Positions 54,610 to 64,000 of a stretch of 64,000 nucleotides of DNA are shown piece after piece (position 1 is the first letter of the stretch; each line of letters starts with the position of its first letter). Below the pieces are notes generated by a model. It ran no database searches and was not told the DNA's origin. It saw only the letters and a program-made list of their open reading frames with translations. Origin of the DNA: CADEDH01 sp965262175 (GTDB taxonomy: Bacteria; Actinomycetota; Acidimicrobiia; Acidimicrobiales; SZUA-35); NCBI GenBank assembly GCA_965262175.1, contig CBDHES010000029.1, forward strand, positions 310,001 to 374,000. Reading direction: 5' to 3'. Made by a program: the position numbers and the translations under genes.

Positions 54610-55169
54610 ACCCTGGTGAGGTATTCGCCGGAGCGGGTGTCGACCTTGACCCGGCCACCGACCTCGACGAACAACGGCACCTGGATGACCAGACCGGTCT
54701 CCAACGTGGCCGGCTTGCGGGCGCCGGACACCCGATCGCCCTGAACCCCCGGCTCGGTCTCGACCACCTCGAGCTCGACCGACGGCGGCAGCTCGGTCCC
54801 GACGATCTCGGTGCCGTAGGTCAGCAGCGTGATCGTCGACGACTCGGTCAGGAACCCACCGGCGTTGCCCATGACCGACTCGGGCACCGTCTGCTGCTCG
54901 AAGGTCTCGTTGTCCATGACGACGAACCCGTCGCCGTCCCGGTAGAGGAACTGCTGCTCCCGCTTCTCGATGAAGGCGCTCTCCATCTTCTCCCCGGCCC
55001 GGAACGTCTTGTCGACGACGGCCCCGGTCCGCATGTTGCGGAGCTGGGTGCGGACGAAGGCGCCGCCCTTGCCCGGCTTCACGTGCTGGAACTCCAGGAT
55101 CTGGAACAGGCCGTCGGACGTCTCGACCGCCATTCCGTTCTTGAAGTCGGCGGTGCTGATCGTGGGCAT
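54606..55169 (-). CDS. efp: Elongation factor P
   Basis: EF-P (187 aa) relieves ribosome stalling at polyproline. It has three beta domains, the tip loop KPGKGGAFVRTQLRNM with a lysine at about 34, and the C-terminal GRVKVDTRSGEYLTRV. The tip Lys could be modified or not; no epmA-like gene is present here. Start is the ATG at 55169 (MPTISTADFKNGM). It precedes nusB with a GTGA overlap. Confidence 0.97.
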   Translation of the reverse strand: MPTISTADFKNGMAVETSDGLFQILEFQHVKPGKGGAFVRTQLRNMRTGAVVDKTFRAGEKMESAFIEKREQQFLYRDGDGFVVMDNETFEQQTVPESVMGNAGGFLTESSTITLLTYGTEIVGTELPPSVELEVVETEPGVQGDRVSGARKPATLETGLVIQVPLFVEVGGRVKVDTRSGEYLTRV

Positions 55170-55218
55170 CGGTCGTCTCCGGGGGGCAGGCGGTGGTGAT
55201 AGGGCCGCCGGATCGGGT

Positions 55219-56400
55219 TCAGCGACCGGGCGTCGGCGTCTTGGGACTCAGCGTGATCGGCTGGCAACCGCCGGAGGCTACGACTACCGAGTCCTCGATG
55301 CGAACACCGCCCAGCTCGGGGAGGTACACGCCCGGCTCCACGGTCACCACCGATCCCGCTCGGAGGATATCGGTGCTCCGGGGGGACAGGAACGGGTCCT
55401 CGTGGATCTCCAGACCGATCCCGTGTCCGGTGCCGTGGATGAACGCCTCCAACAACCCCCACTCGTCGAGCACCTCCCGACACGCCCCGTCGACCGCGAC
55501 CTGGTCGACGCCGTCGGCAACCGCCGCCACGCCGGCCGCCTGGGCGGCGGTGACCGCGTCGTACAGTCGGCGCTGGGTCGGGTCGGGATCGGCGCCGACG
55601 ACGAAGGTCCGGGTCATGTCGCTGCCGTAGCCCTCGAGCCGGGCACCGACGTCGACGACCAGGAGATCGCCGACCTCCAGGGGCCGCCCGGTCGGTCGGG
55701 CGTGGGGCAGGGCGCTGTTGGGGCCACCGGCGACGATCGTGTCGTAGGCCGGCCCGTCGGCCCCGAGGTCGACCATGGCGTTGTCGAGCGCCCGGGCCAA
55801 GGATCGCTCGGTCACACCGGGCTGGATCTCGGAGGTGACGGCGGCCAGCGCCCGGTCGGTGATGGCGGCGGCCCGGGCCAGGCGAGACCGCTCGCCGTCG
55901 TCCTTCACGACCCGCAGCGGCTCGATCAGGGGATCGGCAGCCACGATGCGCCGGCCGGCCAACCACCCCTCGACCTGGTCCCGGCGGGCCCAGGTGACGT
56001 GGTGGGCTTCGAGCCCGACCGGGCCCAGCCCGGCGCAGAACCGATCGAGGACCTCCCCGAGGTCGGTCACCGTGATCTCGACCGTGGCGTCGACCCCGGA
56101 GCCTTCGAGCTCGGCGGCGACCTGGGTCCGGTACCTGCCGTCGGTGACCACCAGGAGCCCGTCGGCCCGCACCACGACGGTGGCGTTGGAGCCGGTGAAC
56201 CCGGTCAGCCACCGGACGTTGGGGAGCTTGGAGACGATGAGGGCCTCGAGGTCGGCCTCGGCCATGGCCGCCCGGACGGCGTCGACCCGACGGCCGACGT
56301 CCATCGGTAGGAGCGGCGGGAGATCGGCGGCCGGCGCCGATGGCGCAGCGGGCGGTGGGGACCCCTCTGGGGTCCGAGCTGGCGGTGGGTGCTCGGTCAC
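55219..56400 (-). CDS. pepP: Xaa-Pro aminopeptidase-like M24B metallopeptidase
   Basis: This 393-aa metallopeptidase has a Pro/Ala-rich start, a creatinase N-terminal domain (about 36-165) and a pita-bread catalytic domain. The metal ligands are visible: VVDVGARLEGYGSDMTRTF (two Asp), HGTGHGIGLEIHEDP (His) and VTVEPGVYLPELGGVRIEDS (two Glu). By family it removes the residue before proline. GTG at 56400 overlaps the aroKB stop; it lies just ahead of efp, as in many actinobacteria. Confidence 0.94.
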   Translation of the reverse strand: MTEHPPPARTPEGSPPPAAPSAPAADLPPLLPMDVGRRVDAVRAAMAEADLEALIVSKLPNVRWLTGFTGSNATVVVRADGLLVVTDGRYRTQVAAELEGSGVDATVEITVTDLGEVLDRFCAGLGPVGLEAHHVTWARRDQVEGWLAGRRIVAADPLIEPLRVVKDDGERSRLARAAAITDRALAAVTSEIQPGVTERSLARALDNAMVDLGADGPAYDTIVAGGPNSALPHARPTGRPLEVGDLLVVDVGARLEGYGSDMTRTFVVGADPDPTQRRLYDAVTAAQAAGVAAVADGVDQVAVDGACREVLDEWGLLEAFIHGTGHGIGLEIHEDPFLSPRSTDILRAGSVVTVEPGVYLPELGGVRIEDSVVVASGGCQPITLSPKTPTPGR

Positions 56401-57926
56401 GCCACCGCCTCCAGGGTCTCGGTCAGGAGCAGCCGGTCCTCGACGACGACCGGCTCGATCCCGTCGGGCCCATCGAGGACGAACGTGATGCCCTCGATCG
56501 CCTTCTTGTCCCGGGCGAACAGCTCGACGATCTCGGCCGGGTCGAGGCCCGGAGGGATGTGGGCGTCGAGGCCGTAGGCGTCGACGACCCGGCGGTGCTC
56601 GGCGACCCGGGCATCATCGATCCGACCCAGGGCCCGGGCCAGCTCGGCGGCATAGATCAGGCCGACGGCGACCGCCTCGCCATGGCGGATGCCGTAGTCG
56701 GTGGCGCTCTCCAGCGCGTGGGCCAGGGTGTGGCCGTAGTTGAGGATGGCCCGCCGGCCCCCCTCGGTCTCGTCGTCGGCCACGACGTCGGCCTTGATCC
56801 GGACACAGGCCGCCACCCGGGGGGTGAGGGGGACCCGATCGAGGCGCCCGCCGCCGAGGAAGTGGTACTTGGCCAACTCCCCCATCCCGCTGATGAACTC
56901 GGCCGGGGGCAGGGTGAGGAGGGTCTCGGTGTCACAGATCACCGCCGCCGGCTGCTTGAACGCGCCGAGCAGGTTCTTTCCCTCGGGGAGGTTGACCCCG
57001 CACTTCCCACCGATGGCGGCATCGATCTGACCGAGGAGCGAGGTCGAGACGTGGACGACCTCGATCCCCCGGTGATAGCTGGCGGCGAGGTAGCCGGCGA
57101 GGTCGGAGACGACGCCACCACCCACCGAAACCACGGCGTCCCGTCGGGTCACCCCCCAGCGAGCCATCTCGGATGCCAGCTCACCGATCGTGTCGAGGCG
57201 CTTGGCGTCCTCCCCGTCGGGCACGGTCAACACCCGGTGCTCGACGCCGGGATCGACGTCGACACCGATCCCCTCCTGGGTGATGACGGCCACCCGGCGG
57301 ACCGACGGTGGGAGCACCTCGGCCAGGTGGTTCCGGGCGCCCCGCCCGACGATGACGGGATGACGACGATCGCCCAACTCGACCATCTCGGTCAGCGTCG
57401 TCGGATGGTCGGCGGCACCGGTCAACGCGGCGATGGCCTCGGTGGCCATGGCGGCCGGTGGCTTCCCCTCGTCGGTGACGATCACGTCGGCCGCCGCCGC
57501 GTACCGGCCGAGCCGCTCCCGCTGGAGGGTTCGGAGCCGGGTCGCCTGATCACCGTGGAGCAGGGGCCGGGTGTCATCACCGGCCAGCCGGGACAGCAGC
57601 ACCGGGATCGGCGCGTCGAGCCACACCACCCGGGCCCGCTGGGCCAACAGGCGACGGTTCTCGGCGCCGAGGATCAGCCCGCCACCGCCGGCGATCACCG
57701 GCGCCGGCGCCGCCCCGAGCGCCCGATCGAGAGCGTCGAGCTCGACGGCCCGGAACCGCGCCTCGCCATCCCGGGCGAAGATCTCGGTGATCGGGACCCC
57801 GACCGACGCCTCGATCGAAGCGTCGAGATCGACGAACGGGCGGTCGAGGGCCGAGGCCATCTCGGCGCCGACGCTCGACTTGCCCGACCCGGGGAGGCCG
57901 ATCAGCACGATGGGGCGTGGGGTCAC
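56397..57926 (-). CDS. Fused shikimate kinase / 3-dehydroquinate synthase
   Basis: The 509-aa product fuses two shikimate pathway enzymes. Residues about 1-165 are AroK: P-loop IVLIGLPGSGKSSVGAEM, DLDASIEASVG and the motif GGGGLILGAENRRLL. Residues about 178-509 are AroB: SVGGGVVSDLAGYLAASYHR, TSLLGQIDAAIGGKCGVNLP and YGHTLAHALES. Fusions of this kind occur in some actinobacteria. A single peptide would carry dehydroquinate formation and shikimate phosphorylation, which are not consecutive steps. The start is GTG at 57926. The order aroE-...-aroKB is conserved, with two extra genes inserted here. Confidence 0.92.
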   Translation of the reverse strand: MTPRPIVLIGLPGSGKSSVGAEMASALDRPFVDLDASIEASVGVPITEIFARDGEARFRAVELDALDRALGAAPAPVIAGGGGLILGAENRRLLAQRARVVWLDAPIPVLLSRLAGDDTRPLLHGDQATRLRTLQRERLGRYAAAADVIVTDEGKPPAAMATEAIAALTGAADHPTTLTEMVELGDRRHPVIVGRGARNHLAEVLPPSVRRVAVITQEGIGVDVDPGVEHRVLTVPDGEDAKRLDTIGELASEMARWGVTRRDAVVSVGGGVVSDLAGYLAASYHRGIEVVHVSTSLLGQIDAAIGGKCGVNLPEGKNLLGAFKQPAAVICDTETLLTLPPAEFISGMGELAKYHFLGGGRLDRVPLTPRVAACVRIKADVVADDETEGGRRAILNYGHTLAHALESATDYGIRHGEAVAVGLIYAAELARALGRIDDARVAEHRRVVDAYGLDAHIPPGLDPAEIVELFARDKKAIEGITFVLDGPDGIEPVVVEDRLLLTETLEAVA

Positions 57927-57988
57927 CCTGCTGATCGTACCGCCGCGCTCGGTGTCGGCTCCCACCCGGGAGGTGGTGATCCGGTCGG

Positions 57989-58759
57989 TCAGCCGGCGGC
58001 GACCGGCGTCGAGACGAGGATGACGATCATCGCCCCGGCGGCGAGGGCCGGCCCGAACGGGATCTCCGATCCCATCTGACGGCGGATCACGTTGACCGCC
58101 AACCCGACCAGTCCCCCACCGAGCAAAGCCAGGAAGAGGGCGTAGAGGACCAGCCGGGCGGCGGCGAAGGTGTCGGTCCCCAACCAACCGACGAACAACC
58201 CGAGCAGGAGGGCCAGTTTCACATCGCCCCGACCCATGCCCCGCTCGTGGACCACATGGGCCAGGCCGATGAAGCCCCCGAAGACCGCCCCGCCGATGAG
58301 GGCGGGCCCGATCCCGGCCCCGTCCTCCAGCTCACCGCTGAGGACCAGGACCGTGAACAGCCCGGCACCGATCGACGGCCAGACGATGATGTTGGGAAGG
58401 AGATGGGTCTCGATGTCGATCACCGAGAGGGCGACCAGCACGGCGGCCAGGCCCAGGTAGGGCCACAGCCGCCAGTCGGGGGTGCCGCCGTCGCCGAACC
58501 GGAGCCCGAGGAGCCCGAAGGTGACGGCGGTGGCCACGTCGACCGCCGGATAGCGAAGCCCGGTGCGGTGACCACACCGGACGCAGCGGAGGAACCAGCT
58601 GGCGACGGGAAGGAGCGATCTCGGGCCCTGCGGCGCCTCACACCGGACACACCGGTGCTCGGGAGCGACAGCCAACCGCTCAACCGAGCGGTCGACCACG
58701 ATCCCGAGCACCGGCCCGACGACGAGGCCGAGCAGGACGAGTCCTGCGGCTAGGAGCAC
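57989..58759 (-). CDS. Type IV prepilin peptidase (A24 family)
   Basis: This membrane aspartic peptidase of 256 aa has many hydrophobic helices. It has two CxxC pairs near the N-terminus (CVRCEAPQG and CVRCGHRTG) that form the cytoplasmic zinc site. The catalytic aspartates are in VIDIETHLLPN and GMGRGDVKLALLLG. It would process type IV pilin or type II secretion pseudopilins. No pilus gene is nearby. The start is GTG at 58759, 16 nt after the DUF4388 gene. Confidence 0.92.
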   Translation of the reverse strand: MLLAAGLVLLGLVVGPVLGIVVDRSVERLAVAPEHRCVRCEAPQGPRSLLPVASWFLRCVRCGHRTGLRYPAVDVATAVTFGLLGLRFGDGGTPDWRLWPYLGLAAVLVALSVIDIETHLLPNIIVWPSIGAGLFTVLVLSGELEDGAGIGPALIGGAVFGGFIGLAHVVHERGMGRGDVKLALLLGLFVGWLGTDTFAAARLVLYALFLALLGGGLVGLAVNVIRRQMGSEIPFGPALAAGAMIVILVSTPVAAG

Positions 58760-58775
58760 ACCGTCGAGTATGGGG

Positions 58776-59690
58776 TCACTCGTCGTTCTTGAGGTAGCGC
58801 ATCAGCAGCCCGCCACCGGCCTTGGGGTCGGCCGACTCGGCGGCGTTGGCGCCGTTGCCGTTGCCACCGTTGGCCGCCGCACCGGGCTGGCCGGCAACGG
58901 CGGCGACGACGGGCTGACGCTCGCCGTCGTCGGTGAGGGTCCGGAGCTCCTCGGGCGACGGGGCGGCCGGCATGGGGGGCCGGCCGCCACGGACCTTGTC
59001 GGCCGCCACTGCCCGGCCGTCGTCGGCCGACCGACCGGGATCGGTGCCGAACGACGGGGGCGACGGCCGCTCGGCAGCGGCGGCCGCTCGGCGAGCGAAC
59101 GGGTCGCGGCTACCACCGCGGTTCGAGCCGATCGACGGGGTCCGGGACACCGGGGCGTCGACGGTGACGAGCCCCCGCTCGGCCAGGCCCTTGATCTGAC
59201 GGCTGCCCTCGACCTCGCCGAGCCCCAACTCGTCGCACACCAGCGACGCCGGGCACCCGGCAGCGATGATCCGCAGCGTGGCCCACTCGGCCCGATTGAT
59301 CTTGACTTCCTCGCTCGGGAGGGCGTCGGCCGGGGTGACCCGGTGGTCGAGGGTCGGAACGACGGCCTCGATGGTGCGCCAGTCGGCCAGACGACCTTCG
59401 GCCGATGCCAGCACCTCGCCGACCTCCCGGCCCTCGGCCTGATCATCGACCTCGATCACCTCGAAGCTGAACGTGCCGTTCTCGTAGCGGAGCAGCTCGA
59501 AGACCACGTCCTCCGGAGCCGTACCGTTCGAGGTGAAGCTGGCCTCAGCCTGGATGAGCTGGCCATGGCGGAGGGACAGGGAGCCATTGCCCCGGTCACC
59601 TTCCAGCTTGAGCTTGCCGGTCTTGGCGGTCGACGAGAGAAGTCCCAGCACCTCGTCGAGTGCAAAGTTATCGAGCGATCCCTGCAGCAT
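58776..59690 (-). CDS. DUF4388 domain protein with disordered tail
   Basis: The N-terminal domain (about 1-110) matches DUF4388/PATAN-type signalling domains (LQGSLDNFALDEVLGLLSST and RHGQLIQAEAS). A middle winged-helix-like part (about 130-180; ATLRIIAAGCPASLVCDELG) follows, and the last 100 residues are low-complexity. DUF4388 proteins are often linked to gliding or pilus polarity control, fitting the adjacent prepilin peptidase, though the function is inferred. The ATG at 59690 has a weak AGGG. Upstream is 153 nt of intergenic sequence. Confidence 0.85.
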   Translation of the reverse strand: MLQGSLDNFALDEVLGLLSSTAKTGKLKLEGDRGNGSLSLRHGQLIQAEASFTSNGTAPEDVVFELLRYENGTFSFEVIEVDDQAEGREVGEVLASAEGRLADWRTIEAVVPTLDHRVTPADALPSEEVKINRAEWATLRIIAAGCPASLVCDELGLGEVEGSRQIKGLAERGLVTVDAPVSRTPSIGSNRGGSRDPFARRAAAAAERPSPPSFGTDPGRSADDGRAVAADKVRGGRPPMPAAPSPEELRTLTDDGERQPVVAAVAGQPGAAANGGNGNGANAAESADPKAGGGLLMRYLKNDE

Positions 59691-59843
59691 TCCCTGTCCT
59701 CGTCTTTCCTGGCCCGGAGCCTCTCGTCCGTGCTCGAGATCACCATTCGGCCCCCGGTGGAGGTTCGTGAGCGTTTCGGCCCAGGTTCTCTAGGCCTTTT
59801 GGACCAGGGGCGCCGGGCCTCGATGAGGTGAGGCGCGGCCGGC
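59691..59843. other. Intergenic region between aroE and the DUF4388 gene
   Basis: This 153-nt gap holds the DUF4388 leader. No clear promoter, hairpin or ORF was found. Confidence 0.4.
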
Positions 59844-60701
59844 TCAGCCGGGGCGGGGGGCCTCGCCGAAGGCGGCCGCGCTCATCACGTCGACGGGGGC
59901 CGGTCGACCGGTCCACCGCTCGAAGGCCAGGGCTGCCTGGTGGACCAGCATCCCCACCCCACCGACCGTCGAGGCCCCCCGGTCGGCGGCCGCGGCCAGG
60001 AGCGGCGTGATCCGGGGCTGGTAGACGATGTCGACCACGACATGGCGCTCGCTGAGGCCGTCGACCGGGATCGGGATCCCGTCGGGATCGGGCCCTCCGG
60101 CCATCCCGACGGGGCTGGCGTTGACGATCAGATCCATGGCCGGAGCCTCGACGACCGCACCGGCCCGGCCAACCGCGCTCAGCGTGGCCCGCTCGGCGGC
60201 CCGGGCCCGGTCCCGGCTGGTCACCACGACCTCGACCGCTCCATGACGCCCGAGGGCCTCGATGATCGAGCTGGCTCCGCCGCCCGTCCCGACCACCATC
60301 GCCCGGGCGCCGGCGACGTCGATCCCGGCCGCCGCCAGCGAGGCGACGAGGCCGTCTCCATCGGTGTTGTCGCCGACCAGCCGGTCGCCGTCGCGGAACA
60401 CGCAGTTACAGGCCCCGAGCGTCTCGACGGCGGGGGTCCGTACGTCGACCGCCGCCGCCACCACCGCCTTGTGGGGCATCGTGACCGACAGCCCCTCGAT
60501 CCCCAGGGCGGCCATGGCCGCCACCGCGTCGCCGCCCCGGCCGGCCGGCACCGGCAGAGCGACGTAGACCCAGTCGAGGCCGAGGGCCGCGAACGCGGCG
60601 TTGTGGATCGTCGGCGACAGGGAGTGGCGGACCGGGTCGCCGATGACCGCCGCCAGGCGGGTCGATCCGGTCGGGGTTGCGGTCCGGGGGGTCAGGCTCA
60701 G
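59844..60701 (-). CDS. aroE: Shikimate dehydrogenase, apparently starting at CTG
   Basis: AroE reduces 3-dehydroshikimate with NADPH. The 285-aa frame carries all hallmarks: AAVIGDPVRHSLSPTIHNAA (substrate binding), LSVTMPHK (catalytic Lys), DNTDGDGLVA, and VVGTGGGASSIIEAL. The first canonical start (GTG at 60551) would remove the GDPVRHSLSPTIHN region. The best candidate is CTG at 60701, overlapping the mltG stop as CTGA with AGGGG 5 nt upstream; a second CTG at 60695 is possible. I am confident of the gene and moderately confident of the CTG start. Confidence 0.92.
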   Translation of the reverse strand: MSLTPRTATPTGSTRLAAVIGDPVRHSLSPTIHNAAFAALGLDWVYVALPVPAGRGGDAVAAMAALGIEGLSVTMPHKAVVAAAVDVRTPAVETLGACNCVFRDGDRLVGDNTDGDGLVASLAAAGIDVAGARAMVVGTGGGASSIIEALGRHGAVEVVVTSRDRARAAERATLSAVGRAGAVVEAPAMDLIVNASPVGMAGGPDPDGIPIPVDGLSERHVVVDIVYQPRITPLLAAAADRGASTVGGVGMLVHQAALAFERWTGRPAPVDVMSAAAFGEAPRPG

Positions 60702-61855
60702 AAGAGCCCCTGTTCCCGGGAGATGTCCCTCTGCTCGAGGAACTCGTCGTAGCTGTTGGTGAAGAAGTGGTTGCCTTCCTCATCGGCCAGCACGTAGAAG
60801 AGCCACGGGACCTCGACGCCGTTCTCGTCGACCGGGTTGTCGGCCGGGTTGATCGCCGCCTCCAGCGATGCGTAGCTGGGCGTGGCGATCGGCGTCGGCG
60901 GCAGGAGGGGGTTGGACCGACAGGCGTACGGGCCGGCCCCCTCGGTCATGTACTCGGTGGTCAGCTCGATCTGACGGTCACCCGATCCGTAGATGCAGAC
61001 GGCGTCGATGTCGAGCGACATCTGCTCCCGGATCCGGTTGTAGATCACCCGGGCGATCTTGGGTCGGTCGCCGTCGGTCTTGGCCTCGGCCTCGACCATC
61101 GACGCCACGATGATCACCTCATAGGCGGAGAGACCGAGCTGGGTCTCGGCCGCCCCGTACCCCAGCTCGCCGGTGACCCGGGTGAACTCTTCGCTCATCT
61201 TGAGCAGGACCTCGACCGGCTCGGCGTCGTCCTCGATCTCGTAGAACGCCGGGAACAGCAGGCCCTCCCAGCTCTCGACCCCGTCGGGGCGGTACCGGGT
61301 GGCGATCTGGCCCGAGTCGAGCGCGGCCTGGAGCTCGGCGGCGGTGATCGTCGGGAGCTGGTCGGCGATGCGGGGCAGCATCTCCGACAGCCAGAGCCCC
61401 TCGGGGACGCCGAAGGTGTTGAACACCGGGGGGACCGGGCCTTCGTTGAGCACGGCGATCGCCTCGGCGGCCGACGAGTTCTCCTGCATGGTGTACGCCC
61501 CGGCCTGGAAGTTGCCCTCCCCCTTCCACTCGGCGTAGTAGCGGAAGAAGGTGCTGTTGGGGATGACCTCCTCCCGCTCCAGGATCTCGGCGATGTCGCT
61601 CGTCGTCGCCTGGGGCGGGACGTTGATCGCCACCGTGGCCCCCGGCTCGCCGGCGGGGTCGAGCTGGGCTTCGAACCAGTCCCGGACGCCGGTGTAGAGG
61701 AACCAACCGATGACGACCAGCACGACGAGCGCCACCAGGGCCCGCACGGCCCGGAACCCGGCCGGCCGGACGGCGACGAAGTCGTCCTCGTCGTCCCACC
61801 CGAGGTCGTCGAGCTCGTCGTCGGAGTGGCCGTCGTACTGATCGAGGATGCTCAC
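60698..61855 (-). CDS. mltG: Endolytic transglycosylase MltG-like protein
   Basis: The 385-aa membrane-anchored lytic transglycosylase has an acidic cytoplasmic tail, one membrane helix (about 38-54; ALVALVVLVVIGWFLYTGV) and an extracytoplasmic YceG domain. The catalytic glutamate lies in IVASMVEAEAKTDGD. It trims nascent glycan strands. It sits between ruvX and aroE, as in many actinobacteria. The start is ATG at 61855. Confidence 0.94.
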   Translation of the reverse strand: MSILDQYDGHSDDELDDLGWDDEDDFVAVRPAGFRAVRALVALVVLVVIGWFLYTGVRDWFEAQLDPAGEPGATVAINVPPQATTSDIAEILEREEVIPNSTFFRYYAEWKGEGNFQAGAYTMQENSSAAEAIAVLNEGPVPPVFNTFGVPEGLWLSEMLPRIADQLPTITAAELQAALDSGQIATRYRPDGVESWEGLLFPAFYEIEDDAEPVEVLLKMSEEFTRVTGELGYGAAETQLGLSAYEVIIVASMVEAEAKTDGDRPKIARVIYNRIREQMSLDIDAVCIYGSGDRQIELTTEYMTEGAGPYACRSNPLLPPTPIATPSYASLEAAINPADNPVDENGVEVPWLFYVLADEEGNHFFTNSYDEFLEQRDISREQGLF

Positions 61856-61927
61856 AGCGAAATGCTACGCCAGCCGACGCGACCCGCGGGCGTCACGACG
61901 ACATTCGTCATCGATGCGACCGGATGG

Positions 61928-62376
61928 TCAACCGGGGGCACCGCTGGCGTCGAGATAGGCCTGGAGGATCACCGCCGCCGCCAGCTGATCGACCATCTCC
62001 CGTCGCCGTCGACCGTCGACCCCCTGGGCCCGGAGCGACCCCTCGGCGGTGACCGTCGAGAGCCGTTCATCGTGGGTGACGACCTCGATCCCCAACCGCT
62101 TGCGGAGGGCCTTGGCCTCGTTCAGCACCGACTTGGCGGCCGGCCCGACCGTGCCGTCGAGCGACAGCGGGAGGCCGACCACGACGAGGACGACGTCGTG
62201 GTCGGCGATCAGCTCGGCGACGCGGCCGTGCTCGACGGCCCGGTCGCTGACCCGGACGATCGTCTCCAGGGGCGTGGCGACGGTCCGGGCCTCGTCGCAG
62301 ATGGCCACGCCGACGCGACGGGTCCCGAGGTCGAGCCCCAGGGCCCGGCCCCGTCCCCGGGCGGTGCCCGACTCGC

Positions 62377-62380
<4 letters not shown>
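61928..62380 (-). CDS. ruvX: Holliday junction resolvase-like RuvX/YqgF, apparently starting at CTG
   Basis: This RNase H-like protein of about 150 aa is probably a pre-16S rRNA nuclease or Holliday junction resolvase. The catalytic Asp lies in LGLDLGTRRVGVAICDE, which is in frame but upstream of the first ATG/GTG/TTG (GTG at 62308). The starts that preserve it are CTG at 62380, overlapping the alaS stop as CTGA, or CTG at 62341. The later motifs VVGLPLSLDGTVG and THDERLSTVTAEG are intact. Either way, a CTG start is implied. It is followed by mltG. Confidence 0.9.

Positions 62381-64000
<1,620 letters not shown>

Overview
The window is 64 kb of very GC-rich, densely packed bacterial chromosome. 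The gene content points to a high-GC actinobacterium, most likely a marine or aquatic member of the Acidimicrobiia (Ilumatobacter-like). This placement is an inference from several traits: an actinobacterial integration host factor (mihF) beside gmk and rpoZ, a PriA with no recognisable ATPase motifs, a pyrR-led pyrimidine operon, a UGSC-family selenoprotein and pervasive NTGA stop/start overlaps. I see no tRNA or rRNA gene, insertion sequence, prophage or CRISPR array. Almost everything is chromosomal housekeeping, with two accessory patches: a galactoside operon and a selenoprotein region.

Layout. 1-4 kb: a partial M3 oligopeptidase and a secreted copper-radical-oxidase-like protein. 4-10 kb (minus strand): the translation block pheT, pheS, an rRNA methyltransferase, rplT, rpmI and infC; infC appears to start at AUA behind a six-codon leader ORF. 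10-15 kb: a DUF1844 protein, a degenerate diguanylate cyclase/phosphodiesterase, and riboflavin and molybdopterin genes. 15-21 kb: serC, a DUF1015 protein, rsmB-fmt-def and two methyltransferases. 21-29 kb: a galactoside operon (galK, GH36 alpha-galactosidase, two ABC permeases, a lipoprotein binding protein) divergent from a DeoR-type regulator, with inverted repeats between them. 29-35 kb: priA, metK, coaBC, rpoZ, gmk and mihF.

35-44 kb is a complete-looking pyrimidine operon, pyrR-pyrB-pyrC'-carA-carB-pyrD-pyrF. Its leader carries a PyrR-binding-like hairpin over the ribosome binding site, and its dihydroorotase has lost most metal ligands. 44-49 kb: a small conserved protein, a HelD-type RNA polymerase recycling helicase split into two overlapping genes, an acyl-CoA dehydrogenase and a quinone oxidoreductase. 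49-52 kb holds a UGSC-family selenoprotein: an in-frame TGA is followed by a SECIS-like hairpin and coding continues for 485 codons. An unrecognised gene overlaps its end. 52-54 kb: an epimerase and a secreted CAP-domain protein. 54-64 kb (minus strand): the conserved series alaS-ruvX-mltG-aroE-(DUF4388)-(prepilin peptidase)-aroKB-pepP-efp-nusB.

A recurring theme is translation initiation. Many adjacent genes overlap by ATGA or GTGA. Three essential-type genes (gmk, aroE, ruvX) have no ATG, GTG or TTG that would keep their conserved N-termini, but each has CTG in exactly this position (CTGA overlap). Start-codon rules that ignore CTG and ATA would truncate gmk, aroE, ruvX and infC. Functions come from motif recognition by eye; no database searches were run.
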